Below, piece after piece: positions 1 through 8,328 of a stretch of 64,000 nucleotides of DNA. Source of the DNA: Arcticibacterium luteifluviistationis (lineage in GTDB: Bacteria; Bacteroidota; Bacteroidia; Cytophagales; Spirosomataceae); the NCBI RefSeq assembly GCF_003258705.1, contig NZ_CP029480.1, positions 2,604,001-2,668,000 of the forward strand. Reading direction: 5' to 3'. The position numbers and the translations under genes are program-made. Under the pieces are notes generated by a model. That model saw nothing but the letters and a program-made list of their open reading frames with translations. It made no database searches and was not told the DNA's origin. Numbering within the stretch: position 1 is the first letter of the stretch; the number at the start of each line of letters is the position of its first letter.

Positions 1-553
1 CATATAAAGAAGATAATGGAATAAACGTAATTTTTTGACCTTCAAAACCTGCCTTTCCTACTGTGGTTTCAAAATCCTTTTTGATGGCTTCAAAGCTATC
101 TTGAGAATAATCTACCAAGTCCATTTTATTAACGGCAACTATTACGTTTTCAATTCTTAACAATTGACTGATGTAATAATGTCTTTTGGTTTGCTCTGAA
201 ATACCGTTTCTAGAATCTATAAGAATAATAGAAACTGAAGCATTACTAGCACCTGTAATCATGTTACGCGTGTACTCGAAATGACCAGGAGTATCTGCAA
301 TAATATACTTACGTGTAGGTGTATTAAAGTAAATGTGAGCTACGTCAATAGTAATTCCTTGCTCACGCTCAGCTATTAAACCATCCGTTAATAAAGAAAG
401 ATCAGTAAAGTCTAAACCTTTTCTTTTAGATGCCGTCTCTAGGGCCTCTATTTTATCCTTTGTAATAGACTTTGTTTCGTAAAGTAAACGGCCTATCAGC
501 GTACTCTTACCATCATCTACCGAACCTGCCGTTGCTATCTTTAAAATATCCAT
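1..553 (-). CDS. cysN: Sulfate adenylyltransferase subunit 1 (GTPase subunit), 3' part outside window
   Basis: The first ~184 residues are visible, starting at the ATG complement at 551-553; the gene runs off the left edge. The N-terminus is a translation-factor-type GTPase domain: P-loop GSVDDGKST near residues 10-18, the switch II motif DTPGH near residue 89, and NKMD further on. CysN hydrolyses GTP to drive ATP sulfurylase, which with CysD converts sulfate and ATP to adenosine phosphosulfate (APS) in the cytoplasm. It is the last gene of the sulfate assimilation operon, 89 bp downstream of cysD. Whether it carries a CysC kinase fusion cannot be seen here. Identification is very secure from motifs plus the cysD neighbour. 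Confidence 0.95.
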   Translation of the reverse strand, partial: MDILKIATAGSVDDGKSTLIGRLLYETKSITKDKIEALETASKRKGLDFTDLSLLTDGLIAEREQGITIDVAHIYFNTPTRKYIIADTPGHFEYTRNMITGASNASVSIILIDSRNGISEQTKRHYYISQLLRIENVIVAVNKMDLVDYSQDSFEAIKKDFETTVGKAGFEGQKITFIPLSSLY

Positions 554-642
554 TTGTTTCTTCTTAGTAATCTTGTGTGAGCTCCTTATAGAATTGTCCC
601 ACTTTTGAATTTTGAGTTAATTGATTGTCGCTCGGACAGTCA

Positions 643-1554
643 TTAAAAATAACCTTGTTGCTTACGTTTCTCCATAGCTGCCTCAGAACGTTTGTCGTCT
701 ATTCTGGCACCTCTTTCTGAAATTTCTGCACTTAAGATTTCATCTATAATAGAATCAATGTTATCTGCGGTAGACTTTACGGCTGCTGTACAGCTCATGT
801 CACCCAAAGTTCTAAATCTTACAGAGTCTTCGTAAACCTCCTCGTCGTCAGATTTATTAACAAACTCAGACTCAGACCAGATTAAACCATCTCTGTCAAA
901 TACTCTTCTTTTGTGAGCAAAGTATACAGAAGGTATTTCAATCTTCTCTTCTTTAATATAATTCCAAACGTCTAATTCTGTCCAGTTAGAAATAGGGAAA
1001 ACTCTTACATTTTCTCCCATGTCAATCTTTCCATTCAGCATATCAAACATTTCTGGCCTCTGCTTCTTAGCATCCCATTGACCGAAATCATCTCTTACGG
1101 AGAAGATTCTTTCTTTGGCTCTCGCTTTTTCTTCATCTCTTCTAGCACCACCCATACAGGCGTCATACTTCCCGTTTTCAATAGCCTCTAACAGCGTTAC
1201 TGTTTGAAGAGAATTTCTACTGGCATATTTACCCGTTTCTTCTTTTACTTTTCCTTCGTCAATTGACTGCTGAACGCTACCAATCTGAAGGTCTAGCCCA
1301 AGTTCTGCCACTAGTTTATCTCTAAACTCAATGGTTTCAGGAAAGTTATGTCCTGTATCAACATGTAAAAGTGGGAATGGAATTTTACCTGGATAAAAAG
1401 CTTTTTGAGCTAATCTAACAAGGGTAATAGAGTCTTTTCCACAAGAAAAAAGTAATACAGGCTTCTCAAACTGAGCAGCCACTTCTCTCATGATATAAAT
1501 TGCCTCGTCTTCCAATTGTCTAGGAAAACTCCTATTGCTATCTTCTAAAATCAT
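643..1554 (-). CDS. cysD: Sulfate adenylyltransferase subunit 2
   Basis: CysD is the catalytic small subunit of ATP sulfurylase, making APS from sulfate and ATP with GTPase partner CysN. The 303-residue protein is the usual length. It has the PP-loop of the adenosine nucleotide alpha-hydrolase fold (SCGKDS at residues 37-42), the conserved HVDTGHNFPETIEFRD stretch and the family C-terminus ending in EKRKQQGYF. It starts at an ATG, 47 bp downstream of cysH and upstream of cysN in the same direction, so it belongs to the cys operon read from the promoter near 6060. Expression is expected to respond to sulfur supply through the operator candidate at 6066-6086. Confidence 0.97.
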   Translation of the reverse strand: MILEDSNRSFPRQLEDEAIYIMREVAAQFEKPVLLFSCGKDSITLVRLAQKAFYPGKIPFPLLHVDTGHNFPETIEFRDKLVAELGLDLQIGSVQQSIDEGKVKEETGKYASRNSLQTVTLLEAIENGKYDACMGGARRDEEKARAKERIFSVRDDFGQWDAKKQRPEMFDMLNGKIDMGENVRVFPISNWTELDVWNYIKEEKIEIPSVYFAHKRRVFDRDGLIWSESEFVNKSDDEEVYEDSVRFRTLGDMSCTAAVKSTADNIDSIIDEILSAEISERGARIDDKRSEAAMEKRKQQGYF

Positions 1555-1601
1555 TATACTATCTGTACTATTAAAACTAAATTCTTTATCAAAAACACAT
1601 G

Positions 1602-2276
1602 CTATTTAACTGCATGTAAACCACATTCTTTTTGAGACTCTTCCCAGTACCATCTACCGGCTCTAGGATGCTCCCCTTCTACTATAGCTCTGGTACATGG
1701 ACCACAGCCGATACTTACAAAACCTTTTTTATGAAGACTGTTTTGAGGTACTTTATTTTCTTTCAAATAATCCTCCATTTGTTCAAATGACCAATCTATT
1801 AAAGGATTGAACTTATGCACCTGATTGCCTTCATCCCACTCCCACATTTTCATGTCATTCCTATTTTCAGATTGGTCGGCTCTTAATCCCGTAATCCAAA
1901 CATCAGCATCTTTTAAGGCACGTTTAAGTGGAGCTATCTTCCTGATAAAACAACATTCCTTTCTATCCTCCACAGAGTTGAAGAAGCTATTGAAACCTTT
2001 AGCTTTTACCAAACTCTCCACTTGAGCTGTTTCAGGGAAATAGGTAGTAAACTCTTTTTTGTAACGGGCTTTAGTTTTATCCATTACCTCGTAGGTCTCT
2101 TGAAAATGACGCCCAGTATCTAAAGTAAATACCTCCACAGGCAAATCTTTAGAAAATATGGCATGCGTAATGGCCTGATCTTCTTGACCAAAAGAGCTAG
2201 AAAAAACTATGTTTGAATGATTTTCAACGACCCAATTAAGTCTTTCTTCTAATGTTTTATTAAATAAATCTTCCAT
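1602..2276 (-). CDS. cysH: Assimilatory APS reductase, [4Fe-4S] type (CysH family)
   Basis: The protein reduces APS to sulfite and AMP with thioredoxin as donor. At 224 residues it carries the adenylyl-sulfate binding segment SSSFGQEDQ (residues 26-34), then a cysteine pair at 108-109 and CGPC at 191-194. These are the four ligands of the [4Fe-4S] cluster that distinguishes APS reductases from cluster-free E. coli-type PAPS reductases. The catalytic motif ECGLH is at 217-221. No APS kinase (cysC) gene is seen beside it, which fits direct use of APS. It lies 7 bp downstream of the permease gene and upstream of cysD. Databases often label such proteins PAPS reductase; the cysteine pattern argues for APS as substrate. 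Confidence 0.93.
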   Translation of the reverse strand: MEDLFNKTLEERLNWVVENHSNIVFSSSFGQEDQAITHAIFSKDLPVEVFTLDTGRHFQETYEVMDKTKARYKKEFTTYFPETAQVESLVKAKGFNSFFNSVEDRKECCFIRKIAPLKRALKDADVWITGLRADQSENRNDMKMWEWDEGNQVHKFNPLIDWSFEQMEDYLKENKVPQNSLHKKGFVSIGCGPCTRAIVEGEHPRAGRWYWEESQKECGLHAVK

Positions 2277-2283
2277 GTCTTTT

Positions 2284-3165
2284 TTAAAAGAATAACCCTA
2301 CCACATTTATCAAACTGACTAATATTACCACGACGGAAACTACAATCATCAAGATTTTTTGAGGGATAAATTTAACTAAATAAGCTCCTAATGGAGCGGC
2401 AAAAATACCACCAATAATTAAGGCGGCAATAAGCTGCCAAGCTTTTGTGTCTACGAAGAGCATGAAAATGCCTGTACTAAAGAAGGCTACAAAGAACTCC
2501 GCCGTATTAACTGTTCCTATGGTTTGTTTCGCTGGATTACCTTTACTTAACAAGTTTGATGTCACTAAAGGGCCCCAACCTCCACCTCCTATGGCGTCAA
2601 AGAAACCACCATATAGACCTAAAATACCAAGGTTTTTATTGACTGGGATTTGAGGCTTCGCTTTAAAAGCTTTCATGAATATCATTACCCCCAAAAACAC
2701 CAAGTACCCTGATATATATGGCTTTATAAACTCACCATCAATTACTTCTGAAATAACATAAGCTCCTATCATAGAACCTATTACGCCAGTAATCACAATC
2801 CTGAAGAACATATTCTTATCAATATTTCCTAAGAATATATGAGACAAGCCAGATACACCAGCTGTAAAAACCTTAGCGGTATGTACACCGGCAGTGGCAT
2901 AAGCTGGTGGAACACCTACACTCATCATCAGTGAACTACATGTGGCACCGTAAGCCATTCCTAAAGCTCCATCAATAAGCTGAGCTATAAACCCAACAAA
3001 AACGAAGTAATAAAAAAGCGAATCTAATGTAAAAGTGGCGGCATCAAAATCAACATATACCCTATAGACCAAAACTGCTGCCAAGCCTACTTTCATTAAA
3101 ACCATCAATATGGCGATGGACTTAAATCTAACATTGTCGCTTAGCGAAAGAGCCAGTTTCTTCAT
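2284..3165 (-). CDS. TauE/SafE family anion permease, probably sulfate or sulfite transport
   Basis: A 293-residue polytopic inner-membrane protein with about eight hydrophobic segments. It has the family's repeated glycine-rich motifs: an AQLIDGALGMAYG stretch near residue 62 and a GFFDAIGGGGWGPLVTS stretch near residue 187. TauE/SafE proteins move sulfite, sulfoacetate or other sulfur anions. Because the gene sits inside the sulfate assimilation operon, 3 bp from the SUMT gene and 7 bp from cysH, and no CysTWA or SulP permease is visible here, it may be the operon's sulfate importer. Export of excess sulfite is the alternative. Direction and substrate cannot be read from sequence. Confidence 0.85.
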   Translation of the reverse strand: MKKLALSLSDNVRFKSIAILMVLMKVGLAAVLVYRVYVDFDAATFTLDSLFYYFVFVGFIAQLIDGALGMAYGATCSSLMMSVGVPPAYATAGVHTAKVFTAGVSGLSHIFLGNIDKNMFFRIVITGVIGSMIGAYVISEVIDGEFIKPYISGYLVFLGVMIFMKAFKAKPQIPVNKNLGILGLYGGFFDAIGGGGWGPLVTSNLLSKGNPAKQTIGTVNTAEFFVAFFSTGIFMLFVDTKAWQLIAALIIGGIFAAPLGAYLVKFIPQKILMIVVSVVVILVSLINVVGLFF

Positions 3166-3168
3166 TAA

Positions 3169-3936
3169 TTATGCTACTCTTTGATAAATGGAAATTTGTT
3201 CTTTTAAAGCTTCTCCAAAACCGTTTTTGAGAGCATTTACTACTTCACCTATAACTATTACAGCAGGGTTTGTCAACTCGTTTTCCTCTGCTAAAGCTAC
3301 TAGTGAACCTACCGTTCCAATAGCAAGTTTCTCGTTCTGTGTAGAAACGTGCTGAATAATGGCTACGGGAACATTGGTTCTTTCTTGTGATGAAAAGATA
3401 GCTTCTATTTCAGCAAGCTTACTCATTCCCATTAGAATTACCAAAGTAGAGTTTGACTGCGATGCCAAAGCTATATCGCTGCTTAAGCTACCATCCTTCT
3501 TATGACCAGTGATAACCCAGTAACCATCGGCACTGTTTCTGTCGGTAAGCGGTATCCCTGAAAGACCTATAGAATTGACGGAAGAAACACCCGGAATATA
3601 TGAAGCTGGAATACCTCTTTCAGTAACGAAATTAATTTCCTCTACTCCCCTACCGAAAACAAATGGGTCTCCACCTTTCAACCTTACTACATGACCTTTT
3701 TCAAAAGCTTTCTCAACTATTAACTCATTGATTTGCTCTTGAGAAATACCTCTCTTGTGTCCTCTTTTTCCTACATAAACCAACTCTGCGGTTTCTGCAT
3801 ATTCCAAAAGGTCTTGAGAAGCCAAGTGATCATAGAGTACTACATCAGCACTCTTCAAAGCCTTTATAGCTTTAAGTGTGATTAACTCTGGATCACCTGG
3901 TCCTGCACCCACCAATGTTAATTTTGGTGAATTCAT
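3169..3936 (-). CDS. cobA: Uroporphyrinogen-III C-methyltransferase (SUMT)
   Basis: This enzyme transfers two methyl groups from S-adenosylmethionine to uroporphyrinogen III, giving precorrin-2, the precursor of siroheme. The 255-residue protein shows the SAM-binding signature VGAGPGDPELITLKA at residues 9-23 and LKGGDPFVFGRG near 86-97. It is a stand-alone methyltransferase without the CysG dehydrogenase/ferrochelatase half, so the last two siroheme steps must be encoded elsewhere. Its ATG overlaps the stop codon of the sulfite reductase gene by one base (TAATG), implying coupled translation. The natural role here is supplying siroheme to that reductase. Confidence 0.95.
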   Translation of the reverse strand: MNSPKLTLVGAGPGDPELITLKAIKALKSADVVLYDHLASQDLLEYAETAELVYVGKRGHKRGISQEQINELIVEKAFEKGHVVRLKGGDPFVFGRGVEEINFVTERGIPASYIPGVSSVNSIGLSGIPLTDRNSADGYWVITGHKKDGSLSSDIALASQSNSTLVILMGMSKLAEIEAIFSSQERTNVPVAIIQHVSTQNEKLAIGTVGSLVALAEENELTNPAVIVIGEVVNALKNGFGEALKEQISIYQRVA

Positions 3937-6020
3937 TAAGCCAATTTCAAGTTTTGAGCGTTTCTGTAAGTCATAGCTTTTTCTAAGAAAGCTTTTCCTT
4001 CAGCTAAGTATTTATTTGCAAACTCTAAAGAAGGTTCGTTCTTATTAATTTGAAGGATTTGCTCTGCAACTAGTCCACCAAACTCTTCTTTATAGTTCTC
4101 ATCAAAACCTGCAATCACACTCATTTGAGTATTTGTCTTAACTCCTTTATCTATTAAAAGCCCTTTAGCTGCATTGACCTGAGAAGAATACGTATGATAA
4201 ATAGCATCCGCATATCTTTTCTCTTCAATAGCCGCTTGAGCGTTGTCTAATTTCTCTTCAGACTCAAAGAATAAAATTCCAACTAAGTCAACAATTACAG
4301 AAGCACACTCACCTACACCAATTTCTGTCTTAAACTGCTCTTCACGTCCCCAGTCAATAAAATCAGTCTCTACCAAAGTTGTAATATCAGCCAAAGGCTT
4401 CAATATATCGTAGAAATAAATTTTCCCTTGACGGTCGTAATAATCATTAAAACGTTCTCCTTCAGTAGCATTCTCCGCGTAATCCTTTAAGACATATCTT
4501 AAAACATCTGGTCCTTTCTTACTTGGTACTTTAATTACCTTATCAGCAGCTCTGCCTTCACCGTCTCCAATAGTTCCTCCACCTAAAAGCACTTGAAGAG
4601 CAGGAAGCACTCTTTTATCTTTAGTACGCATGCTACTACCATGGAATCCAATATTAGCCACACCATGCTGACCGCAAGAGTTCATACATCCAGAAATCTT
4701 AATTAGAATATCATTATTCTTAATAAGCTCTGGAAACTCGCTTTCAATAACTCCTTCTAAAACCTTAGTAATTGCAGTACTATCAGAAATAGCCAAGTTA
4801 CAAGTATCAGTACCTGGGCAAGCTGTAATATTTACTACGCTATTAGCACCAGCTTCGGCATAACCAAACTTTGCTAAAACAGAATACACATAATCAAGGT
4901 TGGCTTCTGGAATATTCCTAAAGAACAAGCCCTGATTAATAGAAATACGCATATCATTACCAATATACCCTTCTAAAGCATCCAAAAGGTTTCTAGTCTC
5001 CGTAGTGGTGATATTCCCTAAAGGAACTCTTACAAAAACACCAAAAAGGCCTTCTTGCTTTTGCTCAATTACATTCGTTGCTTTCCAATTCTCATGCTTC
5101 TTAGCATCAGTAATTTCTACATTCCCTTCAGCTATTTTATAAGCTAATTCAGGTGCATCAGTTGTTGTATTAATTTCATACACTTTTGACTTCAATGCAG
5201 CTCTCTCCTCTTCCAACAATTCCATAAAGGCCTCAAAACCTATTTTGGCAAGAAGGAATTTCATTCTAGCCTTGCTTCTACTATTTCTTTCACCATGACG
5301 GTCAAAAACTCGTAGGATAGATTCTGCCAAAGGAATAATCATATTCTCAGGCAAAAACTCATAAGCCACATCTGCCATTCTTGGCTGAGCACCTAAACCT
5401 CCACCTACTACAACTTTAAAACCTCTTTGGCCATCTTTAACTTTGGCTATAAAGCCAATGTCATGCATGTAAGCTAATGCCGTATCTTCATCTGTATTTG
5501 AGAAAGAAAACTTCATCTTACGACCCATCTCTTGGCAGATTGGGTTTCTCAAGAAGTACTCAAAAGTAGCATGAGCATGTGATGTTAAATCAAATGGCTC
5601 AGCTTTATCAACACCTGAAGTTACAGAACCTGTTACGTTTCTAACTGTATTACCGCAAGCTTCTCTTAGCGTTACATTGTCTTTTTCAAGTTCAGCCCAT
5701 AACTCAGGAGTTCTATCTAAGCTTACGTAGTGAATCTGAATATCTTGACGTGTAGTGAAATGCATCATCCCTGTAGAGTACTCGTCAGAAACGGTACATA
5801 TTCTTCTCCACTGGTCAAAAGTCATTTTACCATAAGGAAGTTTAATTCTGATCATCTGAACACCTTCTTGACGTTGGCCATAAACACCTCTCGCCAAACG
5901 AAGACTTCTGAATTTGTCATCATCAATTTTTCCTTCCTTAAACATTTGGATTTTTCTACCAAGATCCAAGATGTCTTTTTCCACTATCGGATTTTCTAAT
6001 TCTGTTCTAAAGCTTTGCAT
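3936..6020 (-). CDS. Siroheme sulfite reductase (ferredoxin-type) with C-terminal HEPN-like extension
   Basis: The 694-residue protein reduces sulfite to sulfide in six electron steps. It has the duplicated nitrite/sulfite reductase fold with ferredoxin-like half-domains, and the siroheme/[4Fe-4S] ligands as Cys401 and Cys407 (ACPGTDTC context) and Cys445 and Cys449 (GCMNSCG). No flavoprotein CysJ gene is nearby, so ferredoxin or a similar carrier is the likely donor. Residues ~570-694 lie beyond the usual core and form a helical segment resembling a HEPN domain (EEKRYADAIYHTYSSQVNAA context). First gene of the operon; its ATG is 33 bp from the -7 box at 6053-6060. Nitrite as substrate is less likely given the cysDNH neighbours. 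Confidence 0.93.
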   Translation of the reverse strand: MQSFRTELENPIVEKDILDLGRKIQMFKEGKIDDDKFRSLRLARGVYGQRQEGVQMIRIKLPYGKMTFDQWRRICTVSDEYSTGMMHFTTRQDIQIHYVSLDRTPELWAELEKDNVTLREACGNTVRNVTGSVTSGVDKAEPFDLTSHAHATFEYFLRNPICQEMGRKMKFSFSNTDEDTALAYMHDIGFIAKVKDGQRGFKVVVGGGLGAQPRMADVAYEFLPENMIIPLAESILRVFDRHGERNSRSKARMKFLLAKIGFEAFMELLEEERAALKSKVYEINTTTDAPELAYKIAEGNVEITDAKKHENWKATNVIEQKQEGLFGVFVRVPLGNITTTETRNLLDALEGYIGNDMRISINQGLFFRNIPEANLDYVYSVLAKFGYAEAGANSVVNITACPGTDTCNLAISDSTAITKVLEGVIESEFPELIKNNDILIKISGCMNSCGQHGVANIGFHGSSMRTKDKRVLPALQVLLGGGTIGDGEGRAADKVIKVPSKKGPDVLRYVLKDYAENATEGERFNDYYDRQGKIYFYDILKPLADITTLVETDFIDWGREEQFKTEIGVGECASVIVDLVGILFFESEEKLDNAQAAIEEKRYADAIYHTYSSQVNAAKGLLIDKGVKTNTQMSVIAGFDENYKEEFGGLVAEQILQINKNEPSLEFANKYLAEGKAFLEKAMTYRNAQNLKLA

Positions 6021-6052
6021 TATTTATGATTTCCTTTTATGAGAACTGACTG

Positions 6053-6060
6053 CAAATATA
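6053..6060 (-). promoter_or_regulatory. Promoter -7 box of the sulfate assimilation operon
   Basis: On the minus strand these bases read TATATTTG, a perfect match to the Bacteroidota -7 consensus TAnnTTTG. The sulfite reductase ATG follows 33 bp downstream. No clear TTG -33 element is seen; that region is occupied by a palindrome (6066-6086). Confidence 0.75.
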
Positions 6061-6065
6061 TTAAT

Positions 6066-6086
6066 AGTCTACTAAACTAATAGACT
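6066..6086 (-). promoter_or_regulatory. Candidate operator: 21-bp palindrome abutting the cys operon promoter
   Basis: Arms AGTCTA (6066-6071) and TAGACT (6081-6086) are perfectly complementary, and two further TA/TA pairs lie inside, so 8 of 10 position pairs match. The site begins 5 bp upstream of the -7 box and covers the spacer and -33 region, the expected place for a repressor or for an activator needing a weak -33. The regulator is not encoded nearby. An Rrf2/CymR-like or Crp-like cysteine regulator is only a guess. Confidence 0.5.
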
Positions 6087-6115
6087 TAGTAGGTTAAAAG
6101 TTCAAAAAAATTAAA

Positions 6116-7021
6116 TTAAATTTGATAAACAGCCCCCTGAACAGCCATCTCAACGTTAGAAGACACTTTTTCGGCCTCTTCTAAATGGGCGTCTGTAGTC
6201 TTATATCTAGAAGAAAGGTGACCCAAAATCATCTTTTTCACCTTAGCATCTTTGGCTATTTGTGCTGCTTGTTCGGCTGTACTATGTTGCGTTTTGGCAG
6301 CTCTATCTTCTAATTCTTTTGTGAAAGTAGCCTCATGATAGACCAAATCTGAACCTTCAATTATTGGTACTATAACAGGATTATATGCCGTATCTGAGCA
6401 GTAAGAAAATACTTTTGCAGGCTCTCCCCTCTTTGTATATTCTAATGATTTAAAAACTTCTTGTGTCAATGGGTCAGTAACATCTTTACCATCTTTCAAT
6501 AGATTGATAAAGGCTACCGGAAAGCTTTTAGGTAATTTTTCAGGAATCAAATGCCTTCTTCCTGCCTTTTCCGTGATTTTAAAACCGGTGCAGGGCACTC
6601 TATGTATTAAGGGAATAGTCTCTATGGTAAAAGCTTTATGCTCTAAAAGTAGTTCTGATTTAGAATTATCCGTTTTTATGAAGTTTAATTCAAAGCCTAG
6701 AGAAGTGTTTGCTGCCAAAAATTGAATATTCAGAATGTCTAAGAGTTGTTCTGGCCCTATGAGCGTCATAGGTTCCGTACGTCCACTAAGGTTCATACTG
6801 GAAAGCAAACCTATCAAACCAAAATAATGGTCACCATGTAAATGGCTAATGCAAATAGTTTTTAACCTACTTATCTTGATTGATTTTTCTAGCAATCTAT
6901 GCTGCGTTCCTTCTCCGCAGTCTACCAAGACGTGCTCATTATTAAATGAGACTAAAAATGCTGACGGATTTTTACCCACCTGGGGCGACGCCGAACCTAT
7001 ACCTAAAACAGTTAACTTCAA
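6116..7021 (-). CDS. rnz: Ribonuclease Z (tRNA 3' endonuclease)
   Basis: A metallo-beta-lactamase-fold nuclease that trims tRNA precursors at the 3' end. The 301-residue length fits the short RNase Z class. The zinc motif HLHGDH is at residues 60-65. A conserved Asp (SYCSDTAYNP context), HSTAEQAA and the GHLSSRY segment near the end supply remaining ligands. The start is a TTG at 7019-7021, chosen because the protein then begins MKLTVLGIGSASP as in homologues and no ATG is available. It lies 13 bp downstream of the small STAS-like gene in the same direction. Confidence 0.95.
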   Translation of the reverse strand: MKLTVLGIGSASPQVGKNPSAFLVSFNNEHVLVDCGEGTQHRLLEKSIKISRLKTICISHLHGDHYFGLIGLLSSMNLSGRTEPMTLIGPEQLLDILNIQFLAANTSLGFELNFIKTDNSKSELLLEHKAFTIETIPLIHRVPCTGFKITEKAGRRHLIPEKLPKSFPVAFINLLKDGKDVTDPLTQEVFKSLEYTKRGEPAKVFSYCSDTAYNPVIVPIIEGSDLVYHEATFTKELEDRAAKTQHSTAEQAAQIAKDAKVKKMILGHLSSRYKTTDAHLEEAEKVSSNVEMAVQGAVYQI

Positions 7022-7034
7022 ATGTATTTTCCTT

Positions 7035-7364
7035 TTATTCCCCCATTTCTTTAAGAAATTGGTTCTCTAGATCGTTCATAAAAATAGCTTCTTTGGCCTC
7101 ATGGAAAGTTGGCAAATAGAGTATTCCCTCTACTTCTGTACGCTCTTCTCCAGTCAAAACAAGTAAACCATCATAGCCTTTTATTTTCTCATTCCATTTT
7201 TGAAGAATTCCAAGGTCGGAGACTCCAAACTTATAAGTGTCATAATCCACAATTACAGATAACTTCTCTAATGGAATTTCAGAAGTAAGGGCTGCTAATG
7301 ATTTTCCCTTCTCTTCAAAAACAACACTGATAATCTCTTCAGAAATATCTAACTTAAAACTCAT
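7035..7364 (-). CDS. Small STAS-like protein coupled to ribonuclease Z
   Basis: A 109-residue acidic protein. I take the ATG at 7362-7364, because it overlaps the upstream stop as ATGA (coupled translation) and avoids a lysine/arginine-rich leader from a farther TTG-type start. The pattern of short beta-strands and helices (IISVVFEEKG, SVIVDYDTYKFGVSDLG, GLLVLTGEERTE) resembles the anti-sigma-factor-antagonist/STAS fold. No serine in a clear SpoIIAA phosphorylation motif is recognisable. Small proteins of this kind commonly precede rnz in Bacteroidota. Function unknown; a role linked to RNase Z is inferred only from the coupling. Confidence 0.7.
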   Translation of the reverse strand: MSFKLDISEEIISVVFEEKGKSLAALTSEIPLEKLSVIVDYDTYKFGVSDLGILQKWNEKIKGYDGLLVLTGEERTEVEGILYLPTFHEAKEAIFMNDLENQFLKEMGE

Positions 7365-8233
7365 TCTTTTTTTTCGTTTTTTAACTCCCAAATTTTAGCA
7401 TCTACCAAAAATCTAAACCAGAAGCCTTGTAAAAAATGAAAGATTAAACCTGGTACTCCTTCTCTAAAGCCGCCTTTTAAAATAAAGCGATGAAAGAAAT
7501 AGAGAAAAACTCTTAAAAAGGGAGGATAAGAATAATACTTCATCCTTTGATATCTCCTCTTCTCCATCTCATTCCCATCCTTTAAGGCTTGTACTCTTCC
7601 TTCACCCTTATTATTTTGATAATCTATAAAATCTTGAGCTTCTAAGCTCGACCACTTATTGTGTCGCTCTGTAAAAACAGTCAAAGATTCGGTAATAATA
7701 TCAATCACATTAGATTTAAGAACAATACTATCTCCCTTTATAAGAAAATGCTGATCGTACTTCTTTAGTTCACACTGACCAAAACCCCTTCTAAAAATAA
7801 TTCCATGATATACCGGAAAGTGTCCACCTCTTTTAATCCATTTCCCTAGAAACATAGTTCTTCTAGAAGCCATGAAACCATTTATATTTTCAGGAACTCC
7901 TTTGTCAAAATACTCTCTTAGCTCATCTCTTAACTCGGGCATAACTCGATGGTCTGCATCTAGGTTTAAGATGAAATCATTTGCTATCTCTAAATTATCA
8001 AAAGCCCAGTTTCGCTGAATACTGTAATTTTCAAATGCATTTTGAACCACTTTGACCGAAGGATACTTCTTTAGAATGGAAAGTGTATTATCCGTGGAAA
8101 AAGAATCAACCACATAAATCTCCCCTACAGAATCATAAATGCTATCAAGGCATGCCTCAATGTTCTTTTCTTCATTAAAAGTGAGAATTATGGCTGTAAT
8201 GGGAAGTTTATTACCTAAGGCAGTTTCAGTCAT
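7361..8233 (-). CDS. Glycosyltransferase family 2 (WaaE/KdtX-like)
   Basis: A cytoplasmic GT-A glycosyltransferase of about 290 residues. It opens with the family 2 nucleotide-binding strand PITAIILTFNEEKNIEACLDS, followed by VDSFSTDNT and the LNLDADHRV segment. The DAD-type acidic motif binds the metal and nucleotide sugar. The C-terminal half has a hydrophobic aromatic region (YYSYPPFLRVFLYFFHRF). Proteins of this shape often add sugars to lipopolysaccharide core. In-frame ATGs exist upstream (to 8269), but the one at 8233 is preferred because a perfect -7 box ends only 4 bp before it, which would make the mRNA leaderless. Its stop overlaps the STAS-like gene. Confidence 0.85.
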   Translation of the reverse strand: MTETALGNKLPITAIILTFNEEKNIEACLDSIYDSVGEIYVVDSFSTDNTLSILKKYPSVKVVQNAFENYSIQRNWAFDNLEIANDFILNLDADHRVMPELRDELREYFDKGVPENINGFMASRRTMFLGKWIKRGGHFPVYHGIIFRRGFGQCELKKYDQHFLIKGDSIVLKSNVIDIITESLTVFTERHNKWSSLEAQDFIDYQNNKGEGRVQALKDGNEMEKRRYQRMKYYSYPPFLRVFLYFFHRFILKGGFREGVPGLIFHFLQGFWFRFLVDAKIWELKNEKKE

Positions 8234-8237
8234 AGGG

Positions 8238-8245
8238 CAAAGATA
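8238..8245 (-). promoter_or_regulatory. Promoter -7 box, glycosyltransferase-STAS-rnz unit
   Basis: Minus strand TATCTTTG matches TAnnTTTG exactly. The preferred ATG (8233) is 4 bp further, so transcription would start at or within a base or two of the start codon. Confidence 0.6.
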
Positions 8246-8292
8246 ATTTTTTGTTTTTCGCATTCGCATTCAAAGACCTATATTTTTATTCC

Positions 8293-8300
8293 TAAATTTG
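8293..8300 (+). promoter_or_regulatory. Promoter -7 box of the glycan cluster
   Basis: TAAATTTG, an exact TAnnTTTG match, lies 28 bp before the ATG of the GT4 gene at 8329. It is divergent from the minus-strand promoter at 8238-8245, so the 95-bp gap drives both directions. Confidence 0.65.
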
Positions 8301-8328
8301 CCTATACACCGAAACTTAAAGTTGATAA

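Noticed and set aside
6849-7070. Possible small membrane protein on the plus strand at the start of rnz
   Set aside because: Overlaps the conserved N-terminus of RNase Z and its upstream spacer; hydrophobicity is a reverse-strand artefact.
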